Shown: positions 52,362 to 60,884, numbered from the stretch's first letter. The stretch: 64,000 bases of DNA from Flavobacterium sp. 9AF (GCF_902506265.1 NZ_LR733561.1:1-64000), one strand, 5' to 3'. The notes: a model not told the origin generated them from the letters alone. Numbers and translations are program-made.

Positions 52362-53501
52362 ATGCTTAATAAAAGGTTGCTTATTAAAAATTTATTGGCT
52401 CATAATGATGAAAGTAGTTTTTATGATAAAAAAAGACAATTAAACTTGCACACAAAAGAAGGTAAAGCTAAGTTTTTAAAACATATTTGTGCTTTATCAA
52501 ATTCTAATCCAGCAAATAATTCTTACATAATTGTAGGTGTAGAAGATGAAAACAATGAAATAGTGGGAGATGATTTTTTTGATGACAGTAAAATTCAAAA
52601 CTTAGTTAACGCTTATATAGATAACCCTCCTAAAATTCAATATGAAAATATTCCTTTTCCTAATTTACCTAAAGAAAAAGTTATAGGTCTAGTGACTATT
52701 AAACCTAAAAATAAGGTTTCCACTTTTAAAAAAAACATACATACTATTTTAGCAAATACAGCATTTATTAGAAGAGGGAGTAATTCTATTCCTACAGAAG
52801 AAAAAATTCCATTTTCAAAAATTAATACAGAAACCGTTATTAGTATTGAAAATAATTCTAGGAATAGTATTGAGCATACATTAGAAGGTGTTTTGGATTT
52901 TATTAATAATAGACATAAAGATCTGTATTGTAAATATAAAGTTTTCAAAGAATTGTTTGTAGTATGTTGGGCAGGAATAAAGAAAACGAATAGAAAAACC
53001 GTCTTTTATTCAAGGGTTGATATTGAGCTTATTAATGAACAAGTAAAGCTGTTTTATTCGGCACAAGATGATGTTACTATTTCTCATGATGAAAATTCTT
53101 TTATCATTACCGAACATATTGCATTAGGCATCAATGATAATACCAGTTATTATCCGTTAGAAAAACTCACTATTACTTTTTTTGATAATGGCTATTACAA
53201 AATGAATACACAAATGCTTTTTGAACCTCCTCAATACAACAGAAAAATGCTACATCACATTTATAATTCTACTGTGAGTTTATTAAAAAAATTAGAAAAG
53301 AAGCTACCTTTATCTGAAATAGAAAATAAAGATGTTATAAAAATACCTGCTACTCTTATGATTTGTTATTTAAATAATTTTGAAGATTGTAAATTAAAAT
53401 TAATCGAATCTAAAGATATTTTTAAAAACTTTCATAACCCAAAAGTCTATATCGAATTTAAAGAAGCAATGCGCATTTTAAGAAAAATGAAATACAATTA
53501 G
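52362..53501 (+). CDS. AlbA_2 (Schlafen-like) domain protein
   Basis: A 379-residue cytosolic protein. The first 150 residues form a Schlafen AlbA_2-type domain: NDESSFYDKKRQLNLHTKEG, LKHICALSNSNPANNSYIIVGVEDE (parts of it near residues 40-64) and FIRRGSNSIPTE. The conserved acidic residues of the domain are visible. AlbA_2 domains bind nucleic acid, and Schlafen proteins cut tRNA or rRNA, but bacterial members mostly lack a proven function. The rest is of unknown fold. It converges with the response regulator gene, its stop codon adjacent to that gene's stop. Confidence 0.8.
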   Translation: MLNKRLLIKNLLAHNDESSFYDKKRQLNLHTKEGKAKFLKHICALSNSNPANNSYIIVGVEDENNEIVGDDFFDDSKIQNLVNAYIDNPPKIQYENIPFPNLPKEKVIGLVTIKPKNKVSTFKKNIHTILANTAFIRRGSNSIPTEEKIPFSKINTETVISIENNSRNSIEHTLEGVLDFINNRHKDLYCKYKVFKELFVVCWAGIKKTNRKTVFYSRVDIELINEQVKLFYSAQDDVTISHDENSFIITEHIALGINDNTSYYPLEKLTITFFDNGYYKMNTQMLFEPPQYNRKMLHHIYNSTVSLLKKLEKKLPLSEIENKDVIKIPATLMICYLNNFEDCKLKLIESKDIFKNFHNPKVYIEFKEAMRILRKMKYN

Positions 53502-54179
53502 TTATACAAATCCTTGTCTTTTTGCTTCTCTCACTATATCTTCATCTGTTCCTCCTTTGACACAAAAATAATCTTTAATTTGAGCTTTTCTTTTATCTAT
53601 AGAACTTTGAGCTAAATTAATATAATTAGGTAAGTTTTTTGACAAAACACCTTGTGCTAATAATGAAATGATAGTTCTATTGTTTTCATCGAGAAAAACA
53701 TTGTTTTTAACTTCTAGCATTTCTTGTATGCTCTCTTTTACCGTTTTACTAACATATTTTTCTTTATTACTAATTATCTCGAAAGCTCTTAAGAATTCTT
53801 CAGCTGTAAAATCACTCTTAACTAATAGCCCATCAGGATCAATATTAGTTTGAATATCATATAATATAAAAGCTTCCGCATGAGAAGTAAGAATCACTAT
53901 TTTAGCGAAAGGATATTTCTTCTTGGCTAATAAAGCAAGATCTTGTCCAGAATTAATATTTTTTTCTTCATAAGGAGGAAGACTTAAATCTAAAAAGACC
54001 ATATCAAATTCATATATATCTTCAGATTTCATCATTCTTTTGTAAGCTGATTCACAATCAAAAGCAGAAGTTACGTTAATTTCATAACCTAAATCATTAT
54101 AAGACAATATACTTTTATATCCTTCAATCATTGAAGGGTGATCATCAATCATGAAAATATTTACTTTTTTAGATCCCAT
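53502..54179 (-). CDS. Response regulator with degenerate LuxR-like output
   Basis: A 225-residue response regulator. The receiver domain has D12 and D13 in MIDDHP, phosphoacceptor D64 in VFLDLSLPP, and LTSHAEAF and LVKS for the later conserved Thr/Ser and Lys. The C-terminal region about 155-215 has an LuxR-type helix arrangement (RTIISLLAQGVLSKNLPNYI then SSIDKRKAQIK) that departs from the consensus. It ends next to the AlbA_2 stop codon and starts 11 bases after the sensor kinase stop, forming a two-component system with it. Confidence 0.93.
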   Translation of the reverse strand: MGSKKVNIFMIDDHPSMIEGYKSILSYNDLGYEINVTSAFDCESAYKRMMKSEDIYEFDMVFLDLSLPPYEEKNINSGQDLALLAKKKYPFAKIVILTSHAEAFILYDIQTNIDPDGLLVKSDFTAEEFLRAFEIISNKEKYVSKTVKESIQEMLEVKNNVFLDENNRTIISLLAQGVLSKNLPNYINLAQSSIDKRKAQIKDYFCVKGGTDEDIVREAKRQGFV

Positions 54180-54190
54180 TTTTATATATT

Positions 54191-56209
54191 TTAATTGATT
54201 GGTAGTTTAATAATTATAGTTGTTCCTTTTCCTAATTCTGAATTGATATTAAATTCTCCGTTGACTGCTTCCGTTCTTTGCATCATATTTTTCATTCCTA
54301 TTCCTTTTCTTGCTTTAGTAGCGTTAAAGCCATCTCCATCATCAGTTATTTGTAAAGTTACAATTTTTTCTTGTTTATCAATGTTAACATAAATATTTTC
54401 TGCATTGGCATACTTATTACAATTATTTAGTGCTTCTTGTAATATTCGATATAAATTCATTTTGATTTCTATATCAATATTCTCCCAATTGATATCCTTA
54501 TCAATATCATAAATACAATTTGCAGAGTATAATTCATTTTGCTCTGTCAACAATTCGGTTAAAATAGTTTTAAAATTTCCTTTTTCAGAAAATGTATCAT
54601 TACTAAGTTCGTGAGCTATAACACGTACTTCCTTTTCAATATTTTGAATTTCGTTTATATGTCCGATACACTTTTTTATGGTTTCTTCATCATTTCTTTT
54701 TGTTAGAATAAACAAATTAAGTCTTGTACTTGCTAGTTTATTCATAATTCCATCATGTAATTCTCTAGCTATTCTATTTTTTTCGACATTTTTTACTTCA
54801 TCAATTTTAGTTTGTTGATCAAGCATTAGTTGATATATTTCTTCGTTTGCTTTTTGTTGTTGTTGTGTAAATAATAACTCTTTTTGTTTTGCTCTTTGAA
54901 ATAAAATTATAAATAATAGTGCCCCAATGAAAGCAACTAGAATTGATACAGTAAGAATCGTTTTCTTTTGACTTGAAATTTCAAGGTTTTCATGAATTAT
55001 TTCATCCGTTTCATATTCAATTCTTGCAAGCTTATTTCTTGTTGCTCTTTCAACATCATAAAGACTATCACTCAATTTGATATATTCCTTAGCATAACTC
55101 AATCCGTTTGACGGATTAATTTTAGTAAATAAATCTAGGGTCTTTAAAATTTCGTTATTATATTTTGATTCTTTTGCAAGATAATAGGCTTCATTGTTGA
55201 GTTTTAATGCCTTTGAATCATTTGAAATTGAAAGATAATATTCAGTTAAATGAATTTTACTTTTTATAATTCCTGCAATATTATTGATACTATCTCTTAA
55301 ATATAATGCTCTATTTAATTCTTCAAATCCTTTATTATTATTGAGTTTAAACTTAGAGTATGCATAATTATCTAAAAGTGAGGAATATAATACAGGTTGT
55401 TTTTTTAGTAAATTTTCAATTTTCAAACCTTGAGAAAAATTTTCAATTGCCTTCTCATGTTGTCCATTGTTTTGGTAAACCAAGCCAATGTTGTTAAAAG
55501 TTTGGGCTCTAAAATCTTCATATAGGTAATTATCCTTTAGTTTTTCAATTTGTGATAAAGCCTTTTCATGATAATATAGTGCTTTTTCATAGTTACCGAG
55601 CCCAGCGAGTGAAATGCCTAAATTTCCATAACATTGATAAATAAGTAATTTATCTGATATCTTTTCTGAAATATCTAAAGCTTTAATAGTGGCTGTTTCA
55701 CTTCCTAAAAAATCTTTTTCAAATCTTAGAACATAAGCTTTGTGCAGAATTGTATTAGCTAAATTTTCCTTGTCATCTATTTTATTGTATATTTTTTCTG
55801 CATTATTATAATACCAATAAGCACTATCATTTCTAGCATTTTCAAAAAAATAATCTCCTAAGTAATACATTGCTTTACCAATGGTTGCCGAATCATTACT
55901 TGCTTTTCCTAACATAAGAACTTCGTTTGTAACTTTCTTGTATTTTTCCAACTCATATAATGGAAAATACCTGTTGGCTACTTTGAAATAATTTCGTCTA
56001 GTAATAGAATCATTTTTTTGATTTTTTATAATCTCATAGGCTAAATCACCAAACCTAATTCTCATTTCTTTTGAAATAGTTTCTTTTTGGGCTAAAGAGA
56101 GGTAATTATTAATTTTTTGATTTTGTATATCAAAATCTATTTTCTCTTGATCTTTTTTAGAACAATTTAGTAAAAATAATGCTATTAAAAAGTAAAATAT
56201 ATATTTCAA
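54191..56209 (-). CDS. Periplasmic TPR sensor histidine kinase (HisKA_3)
   Basis: A 672-residue sensor kinase of the NarX/DesK type. The N-terminus is a lipoprotein-like signal with LLNC (cysteine 16). Residues about 40-395 carry TPR repeats (for example YGNLGISLAGLGNYEKALYY and NNIGLVYQNNGQHEKAIENF), which the topology places outside the inner membrane. One membrane helix lies near 420-440, then HisKA_3 with IARELHDG near 480 and HATPase_c (NNCNKYANAEN, DDGDGFN, GIGMKNM). TPRs bind peptides or proteins. Upstream on the same strand are a small membrane peptide and four micro-lipoprotein genes, which are candidate ligands. Confidence 0.94.
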   Translation of the reverse strand: MKYIFYFLIALFLLNCSKKDQEKIDFDIQNQKINNYLSLAQKETISKEMRIRFGDLAYEIIKNQKNDSITRRNYFKVANRYFPLYELEKYKKVTNEVLMLGKASNDSATIGKAMYYLGDYFFENARNDSAYWYYNNAEKIYNKIDDKENLANTILHKAYVLRFEKDFLGSETATIKALDISEKISDKLLIYQCYGNLGISLAGLGNYEKALYYHEKALSQIEKLKDNYLYEDFRAQTFNNIGLVYQNNGQHEKAIENFSQGLKIENLLKKQPVLYSSLLDNYAYSKFKLNNNKGFEELNRALYLRDSINNIAGIIKSKIHLTEYYLSISNDSKALKLNNEAYYLAKESKYNNEILKTLDLFTKINPSNGLSYAKEYIKLSDSLYDVERATRNKLARIEYETDEIIHENLEISSQKKTILTVSILVAFIGALLFIILFQRAKQKELLFTQQQQKANEEIYQLMLDQQTKIDEVKNVEKNRIARELHDGIMNKLASTRLNLFILTKRNDEETIKKCIGHINEIQNIEKEVRVIAHELSNDTFSEKGNFKTILTELLTEQNELYSANCIYDIDKDINWENIDIEIKMNLYRILQEALNNCNKYANAENIYVNIDKQEKIVTLQITDDGDGFNATKARKGIGMKNMMQRTEAVNGEFNINSELGKGTTIIIKLPIN

Positions 56210-56262
56210 AAAGACAGTATTAAATTATGTTGATTAACAAATTTAATAATTTCTTTTTAGAC

Positions 56263-56445
56263 TTAGTCGTTCTTAATAATAAGTATTGGACTATAAGAAT
56301 TACTTTTTCCTAAAAGAATTATTTTATCTTGTCGAATCTCTTGTTGAATCTCTAAATTTTCAGAATCTAAAGTTATTCTTAAATAAGAAATTACAAAAAA
56401 CGAAATAGCTAAAAGTACACTTAAAGAACATACAACTTTTTTCAT
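56263..56445 (-). CDS. Small single-span membrane peptide before the sensor kinase
   Basis: A 60-residue protein with a basic MKK start and one hydrophobic segment (residues 6-22) ending in SYLR, so either a membrane anchor or an uncleaved signal. It has no lipobox; its only cysteine is residue 6. The C-terminus SPILIIKND resembles the DPVIIPKKD end of the four micro-lipoproteins directly upstream, so it may be a diverged member. It lies 53 bases before the sensor kinase start and 26 after the nearest micro-lipoprotein stop. Confidence 0.6.
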   Translation of the reverse strand: MKKVVCSLSVLLAISFFVISYLRITLDSENLEIQQEIRQDKIILLGKSNSYSPILIIKND

Positions 56446-56471
56446 AAAGAATTATATTTAATTAATTATTA

Positions 56472-56645
56472 TTAATCTTTTTTAGGAATTATAACGGGAT
56501 CTGTTTCAACAGTCTCTTCTAAATCGTCTGAGTCAACAGAAATGTTGTTTTGATCAATTTCTGAATCATATGCATCAGTTGTGCAAGAAACAATTGATAT
56601 AGAAAATGTGAAAATAATTACTAAGGTTAAAATTGCTTTTTTCAT
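56472..56645 (-). CDS. Micro-lipoprotein, array copy 1
   Basis: A 57-residue protein read from the gap before the sensor kinase. It has a signal peptide with the lipobox IVSC (cysteine 21), then a mature peptide of 37 residues. The peptide starts CTTDAYDSEIDQNN, has an acidic middle and ends ETDPVIIPKKD. Three paralogues stand upstream in tandem, so the frame is clearly coding: substitutions between copies are partly silent, the frame is kept, and both ends are conserved. It is nearest to the sensor kinase. No family is known to me. Confidence 0.85.
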   Translation of the reverse strand: MKKAILTLVIIFTFSISIVSCTTDAYDSEIDQNNISVDSDDLEETVETDPVIIPKKD

Positions 56646-56689
56646 AATATTATATTTATTTTATTAATTTGAGGCTAAATTTGATTTTA

Positions 56690-56863
56690 TTAATCTTTTT
56701 TGGGAATTATAACAGGATCCGTTTCAACAGTCGATTCTAAATCGTCCAAGTTAACAGAAATATTGTTTTGATCAATTTCTGAATCATATGCATCAGTTGT
56801 ACAAGAAACGGTTGATATAGAAACTGTGAAAATAATTACTAAGGTTAAAATTGCTTTTTTCAT
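56690..56863 (-). CDS. Micro-lipoprotein, array copy 2
   Basis: A 57-residue paralogue of copy 1 with only about five residue changes, a recent duplicate. The lipobox is TVSC (cysteine 21), followed by TTDAYDSEID and the tail VETDPVIIPKKD. The 44-base spacer to copy 1 is nearly the same as the next spacer (both contain TTTGAGGCTAAATTTGATTTT read on the plus strand, in two parts), so gene and leader were duplicated together as a unit of about 218 bases. Confidence 0.85.
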   Translation of the reverse strand: MKKAILTLVIIFTVSISTVSCTTDAYDSEIDQNNISVNLDDLESTVETDPVIIPKKD

Positions 56864-56909
56864 AATATTATATTTTATTTTGTTAATTTGAGGCTAAATT
56901 TGATTTTTG

Positions 56910-57077
56910 TTAATCTTTCTTGGGAATAATAACAGGGTCTGTTTCAACTTCTAAATCATCGGATTGAATTGACGTATTACTTTGATCAATTTCAGTATCG
57001 TATGCATCGGTTGTACAAGAAACAGTTGACATAGAAACTGTTAAAATAATGGCTAAGGTTAAAATCTTTTTTTTCAT
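56910..57077 (-). CDS. Micro-lipoprotein, array copy 3
   Basis: A 55-residue paralogue. It has the lipobox TVSC (cysteine 21), TTDAYDTEIDQSN, a middle shortened by two residues, and the tail VETDPVIIPKKD. Differences from copies 1 and 2 are spread over the signal and the middle, while the start of the mature peptide and its last eleven residues stay the same. The unit length to copy 2 is 214 bases. Confidence 0.85.
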   Translation of the reverse strand: MKKKILTLAIILTVSMSTVSCTTDAYDTEIDQSNTSIQSDDLEVETDPVIIPKKD

Positions 57078-57123
57078 AAGGTTATATTTATTTTTATTAA
57101 TTTGAGGCTAAATTTGATTTTTA

Positions 57124-57285
57124 TTAATCTTTTTTAGGAATTATAACAGGATCTGTTTCTATATTGTCATTAGATTGAACTGTAGTTGAATTATTATCCA
57201 TCTCACTATCATAAGCATCAGTTGTACAGGAAACAACTAAGAAAGAAGATAATACTATCATTGCATAAAAAGTAATTTTTTTCAT
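57124..57285 (-). CDS. Micro-lipoprotein, array copy 4
   Basis: A 53-residue paralogue, the most diverged and the first in the direction of transcription. Lipobox VVSC (cysteine 20), mature start TTDAYDSEMDNN, tail IETDPVIIPKKD. The signal peptide shares little with the other copies, so conservation of both ends of the mature peptide must be under selection. A promoter is expected between 57286 and 57360; TAACTTTTG on the minus strand there has one base too many for the -7 consensus. Confidence 0.83.
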   Translation of the reverse strand: MKKITFYAMIVLSSFLVVSCTTDAYDSEMDNNSTTVQSNDNIETDPVIIPKKD

Positions 57286-57360
57286 CTCACTAAGTATTAA
57301 ATTTGTTTATAATTTTATTTTTGTTACTTTGACAAAAGTTAAGAGTGTTGAAAAAAATAA

Positions 57361-57406
57361 TTTGTAACACCTTATTTTTGTTTTTTCAAAAATAAGGTGT
57401 TACAAA
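57361..57406. other. Perfect 20-base inverted repeat with T6 loop
   Basis: The arm at 57361-57380 (TTTGTAACACC then TTATTTTTG) is the exact reverse complement of 57387-57406; the loop is TTTTTT. It lies in a 203-base gap between divergent genes, the micro-lipoprotein array and the metallophosphatase, so no gene ends into it. It could be a bidirectional insulator, an operator, or part of a small RNA. Confidence 0.7.
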
Positions 57407-57488
57407 ATTTTAATTTTACAAGTTTTCTGCCGATTTTGTTAAAGTTTCAGCATCATATCTGATTGTTTTATAATAATTTAATACAATA

Positions 57489-58214
57489 ATGAACACATAC
57501 GTTATAGGTGATATACATGGAGGATTGAAAGCTCTAGAACAAGTTATGAATAAAGTAAAATTTCAAGAAAATGATACCATTATATTTTTAGGAGATTATG
57601 TAGATGGATGGAGCGATTCTAAAGAAGTCATAGAATATTTAATAACGTTAAACCAAAAAAGAAATTGTATCTTCTTAAGAGGTAACCATGATGATTTATT
57701 ACTTAATTACTTAAAAACTAAGGAATATAATAACGAATGGTTACAACACGGCGGGCAAACAACAAAAAATGCTTATTCTAATCTAAATCAAACCCTTATC
57801 AACCAACACATTGCTTTTTTAGAAGCTTTGTTACCTTATCATATTGATGAAGAAAATAGATTGTTTATACATGCTGGTTTCACTAATTTAAAAGGAGTTA
57901 CCTTCGAATATTTTAAACCGCTTTTTTATTGGGACAGAACACTTTGGGAATGTGCCTTAGGACTCAACCCAGAATTAAATATTTCTGATCCTTATTACCC
58001 TAAAAGATTTAAACTATATAAAGAGATCTATATAGGTCACACACCTGTGACACTAATTGGTAAATCAACGCCTTACAATGTTGCTAATATTTGGAACATA
58101 GATACAGGTGCTGCTTTTAAAGGTGCAATAACGATTTTAAATATTCATACCAAACAATTTTGGCAAAGCCAACCTGTTAATGAGCTTTATCCAGAAGAAA
58201 AAGGAAGAAATTAA
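57489..58214 (+). CDS. Metallophosphoesterase, paralogue of the NAD-cluster enzyme
   Basis: A 241-residue calcineurin-type phosphoesterase with IGDIHGG (6-12), LGDYVDGWSDS, LRGNHDD, IHAGF and YIGHTP. It is similar over the whole length to the protein at 10169-10900, including VANIWNIDTGAAFKG and the C-terminal EEKGRN. One difference is GHTP where the other has GHTH, which changes a candidate metal-neighbour residue. It is divergent from the micro-lipoprotein array and close to a beta-barrel gene. Substrate unknown: protein phosphate or a dinucleotide such as Ap4A. Confidence 0.9.
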   Translation: MNTYVIGDIHGGLKALEQVMNKVKFQENDTIIFLGDYVDGWSDSKEVIEYLITLNQKRNCIFLRGNHDDLLLNYLKTKEYNNEWLQHGGQTTKNAYSNLNQTLINQHIAFLEALLPYHIDEENRLFIHAGFTNLKGVTFEYFKPLFYWDRTLWECALGLNPELNISDPYYPKRFKLYKEIYIGHTPVTLIGKSTPYNVANIWNIDTGAAFKGAITILNIHTKQFWQSQPVNELYPEEKGRN

Positions 58215-58249
58215 CTAATATTTTTATCTTTGTGGCAAAATAAATCAAA

Positions 58250-58744
58250 ATGAAAAAAATAGTATTATTATTAGCTTTATTCTTATTTGGAATAACTAAT
58301 GCACAAGTTTTCTCTGGAAAAGGAGATAAAAAATTTCAAGTTGGAGCAAATATACAAGATCATGGAACTGGAATTATAGCTACTTATGATATGGGACTTG
58401 GAAAAAACATGTCATTTGGTTTTACCTCAACCTACTTATTAGGTGTGGAAGAAGTCTTAGGTGAAAAACCAAATTTTGACGATCGATTTGATATAAGAGC
58501 AAGATTTAATGCTAACATTGCAGATATTTTTGATGTAGAAGAAAAATTAGACATCTATCCTGGGCTTAATATTGGAGTTAAAAATTTTGGTGCTCATTTA
58601 GGATTAAGGTATTTCTTTACTGAAGGATTTGGTCTTTACAGCGAAATTCAATTCCCTATTGCTACCTATGATAATGATCCTGTAGGTTTTGAAAAATATA
58701 ATAACCAATTTAATTTTTCAATTGGCACCAGTTTTAATTTATAA
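58250..58744 (+). CDS. Small outer membrane beta-barrel-like protein
   Basis: A 164-residue exported protein: signal peptide 1-18 ending TNAQ, then alternating strands with glycine and aromatic residues (KFQVGANIQDHG, NMSFGFTSTYLLG, LGLRYFFTEGFG) and a final strand NFSIGTSFNL ending in Leu. This fits an eight-stranded outer membrane barrel. I do not recognise a proven function. A -7 box TATCTTTG is at 58225-58232. It is 2 bases upstream of phnA, so the two share a transcript. Confidence 0.8.
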   Translation: MKKIVLLLALFLFGITNAQVFSGKGDKKFQVGANIQDHGTGIIATYDMGLGKNMSFGFTSTYLLGVEEVLGEKPNFDDRFDIRARFNANIADIFDVEEKLDIYPGLNIGVKNFGAHLGLRYFFTEGFGLYSEIQFPIATYDNDPVGFEKYNNQFNFSIGTSFNL

Positions 58745-58746
58745 TT

Positions 58747-59319
58747 ATGAGTGTAATAGAAAAAAAATTAAAAGACAGAAGTGATTCTAAGTGTGAACTT
58801 TGTGGAAATGAACATGATTTATTAGTTTACAATATCCCACCTTATACAGAAGAAAACCTAAATCATTCTATTTTAGCTTGTAAGATTTGTGTTGATCAAA
58901 TAGAAAAAAATACAGATCTTGATTCAAATCATTGGAGATGTCTAAATGATGCCATGTGGAATGAAAACCTGCCTGTTCAAATTGTTTCATGGAGAATGCA
59001 TGCCAGATTAAAAAATATAGACATGCTCGAAATGATGTATTTAGATGAAGAATCTTTGGAATGGGCAAAAGCGACTGGTGAAGCGGATGATGATGAAGGA
59101 AAAATAATCCACAAAGATTCGAATGGTAATATTCTTCAAGACGGAGATTCTGTTGTTTTAATCAAAGATTTAGATGTAAAAGGTGCTAATTTTACTGCAA
59201 AAAGAGGTGCTGCAGTTCATAATATTAAATTAGTTTGGGATAATGCCGAACAAATTGAAGGACGTGTAGAAAATCAACACATTGTCATATTAACCCAATA
59301 CGTTAAAAAAACTAAATAA
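58747..59319 (+). CDS. PhnA-family zinc-ribbon protein
   Basis: A 190-residue PhnA-like (YjdM) protein. The N-terminal zinc ribbon has C17-x2-C20 and a second pair C44-x2-C47, and the C-terminal SH3-like barrel has DGDSVVLIKDLDVKGANFTA and the RGAAVHNI block. Despite the name the family is not part of phosphonate breakdown; the role is unclear. Residues about 70-130 between the domains include an acidic stretch, longer than in the E. coli protein. It lies 2 bases after the barrel gene and ahead of a strong terminator. Confidence 0.88.
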   Translation: MSVIEKKLKDRSDSKCELCGNEHDLLVYNIPPYTEENLNHSILACKICVDQIEKNTDLDSNHWRCLNDAMWNENLPVQIVSWRMHARLKNIDMLEMMYLDEESLEWAKATGEADDDEGKIIHKDSNGNILQDGDSVVLIKDLDVKGANFTAKRGAAVHNIKLVWDNAEQIEGRVENQHIVILTQYVKKTK

Positions 59320-59341
59320 AATAGAAATAAATTATTTTATT

Positions 59342-59378
59342 AAAAAAAGGGATTCGTAGTAACGAATCCCTTTTTTTT
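59342..59378 (+). terminator. Strong intrinsic terminator after phnA
   Basis: GGGATTCGT and ACGAATCCC form a perfect 9-base stem around AGTA, with A-tract and eight T flanking. It lies 23 bases after the phnA-like stop codon. The rest of the 240-base gap shows no gene and no clear promoter. Confidence 0.9.
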
Positions 59379-59559
59379 ATACAACTATTCCCCTTGTTAT
59401 AAAAGGATAATTACCTTAACAACTACTAAAAAAGCAATATCAAAAAAGGGGCTTTGACCCAATTAAAATCAGGCAACCTGCTCTTTCACAACATTTTAAA
59501 TAATTTCAATTTTACAAAATCAAAATCAAGTAAAATAAACAATATTAAAACAAGAGATT

Positions 59560-60534
59560 ATGACAACTAATGAAGAGTATGGATTAGGTTGGATGCCTGA
59601 TCTTCCAGATTTTAGAGATTATTCATCTGAATCTGAAGAAGTAAAAAGTATTTTTTCAAATGCTACTATGAAATTTAATCCAGTAAGTGGAGACAGTAAA
59701 GGTGCGACTAAAAGCAACAGTAAAAGTAAAAAAACAAGTGCTTTAACCGCAAGCGCTCCTGTAAAATTAGCCAGTAGTGTAGATTTAAGAGCCTGGTGCT
59801 CACCTATTGAGAATCAGGGTCAATTAGGGTCGTGTACAGCAAATGCAGGAGTTGGGCTGTTAGAATATTACCAAAGAAGAGCGTATGGAGTCCATTTAGA
59901 GGCTTCTAGATTGTTCCTATACAAAGTCACACGTAATTTATTAAAATGGACTGGTGATACTGGGGCTTATTTAAGAACTACTATGAAAGCAATGGCTGGT
60001 TTTGGAATTTGTCCAGAGGAATATTGGCCATATAGCGATTATAAAACTGGTGCCAATGGTTCACTTAATGATCCTTTTGAAAGAGAACCGACAGGTTTTA
60101 ATTATCAATTCGCCTCGAATTATAAAGCTACAACTTATTACCGACTTGACCCAGTGGGTAGTAGTCCATCCACAATTTTAACAAATGTAAAGAATTATGC
60201 AGCAGCAGGTTTTCCGTCCATGTTTGGATTTACAGTATACAATTCTATTTCCCAAGCAGGAAGTAATGGCGGTAAAATACCTTATCCAAAATATGGTGAT
60301 AAAGTTGTAGGTGGTCATGCTGTTGTAGTAGTAGGTTATGACGATAATATTGTGATACAAAATGGTTACAATGGTCCAAAAACAACAGGAGCCCTTTTGA
60401 TTAGAAACTCTTGGGGCACGTCATGGGGAAGTTCAGGATATGGCTACTTACCTTATGAATATGTATTAAAAGGATTAGCAGTAGACTTCTGGTCCATGGT
60501 AAGTTCTAGTTTCTTCAATACCAATAACTTTTAA
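59560..60534 (+). CDS. Papain-family (C1) cysteine peptidase
   Basis: A 324-residue papain-like protease. The catalytic set is complete: oxyanion Q86 in ENQGQLGSC, nucleophile C92, H253 in GGHAV and N283 in IRNSWG. The N-terminus GWMPDLPDFRDY (10-21) is the usual start of this bacterial group, and a Ser/Lys-rich linker lies at 40-70. There is no signal peptide, so it is cytosolic or leaves by another route. The next gene, 12 bases on, encodes an inhibitor of exactly this protease class. Confidence 0.93.
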   Translation: MTTNEEYGLGWMPDLPDFRDYSSESEEVKSIFSNATMKFNPVSGDSKGATKSNSKSKKTSALTASAPVKLASSVDLRAWCSPIENQGQLGSCTANAGVGLLEYYQRRAYGVHLEASRLFLYKVTRNLLKWTGDTGAYLRTTMKAMAGFGICPEEYWPYSDYKTGANGSLNDPFEREPTGFNYQFASNYKATTYYRLDPVGSSPSTILTNVKNYAAAGFPSMFGFTVYNSISQAGSNGGKIPYPKYGDKVVGGHAVVVVGYDDNIVIQNGYNGPKTTGALLIRNSWGTSWGSSGYGYLPYEYVLKGLAVDFWSMVSSSFFNTNNF

Positions 60535-60546
60535 ACAATAATTCCT

Positions 60547-60828
60547 ATGATACACTTAAATGTGGGTGAAACGCACCAAGTTGCATTAGAAGAAAATCCA
60601 TCAACAGGATATCAATGGGAATATGAGCCAACGAATTTAACACACGTGTCCATTAACAAAATACATCTTCCAATTGAACGAAATGTAATTGGACAAACTC
60701 ATGAAATTCTTTTTGAAATAACTGCTTTACAACATGGCCATGAAGTAATCACTTTTAAGTATTGTAGAGCATGGGAAAAAGATATTGAACCCATTAATTC
60801 CAAAAAAATTACTATCAAAATTAAATAA
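60547..60828 (+). CDS. Chagasin-family cysteine protease inhibitor
   Basis: A 93-residue chagasin-type (I42) inhibitor of papain-like proteases. The first inhibitory loop NPSTGYQW is at 17-24 and the last, RAWEKD, near residue 76; the beta-sandwich between is of normal length. It has no signal peptide. Placed 12 bases after the papain-like gene, it most likely protects the producing cell from that enzyme or regulates it. Chagasins bind in the active site with their loops. Confidence 0.9.
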   Translation: MIHLNVGETHQVALEENPSTGYQWEYEPTNLTHVSINKIHLPIERNVIGQTHEILFEITALQHGHEVITFKYCRAWEKDIEPINSKKITIKIK

Positions 60829-60884
60829 GGGAGAAGTCCGAAAAGCCCAAAAAGAGTAGGAAAAAGTCTTAAAATAAACAAATT

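Noticed and set aside
53502-56209. Typical nitrate or DesK two-component system
   Set aside because: The kinase core is of that type, but the sensor is a TPR domain and no nitrate or desaturase genes are near.
58747-59319. Phosphonate utilisation gene
   Set aside because: PhnA is a misleading name; no C-P lyase or phosphonatase genes are in the window.
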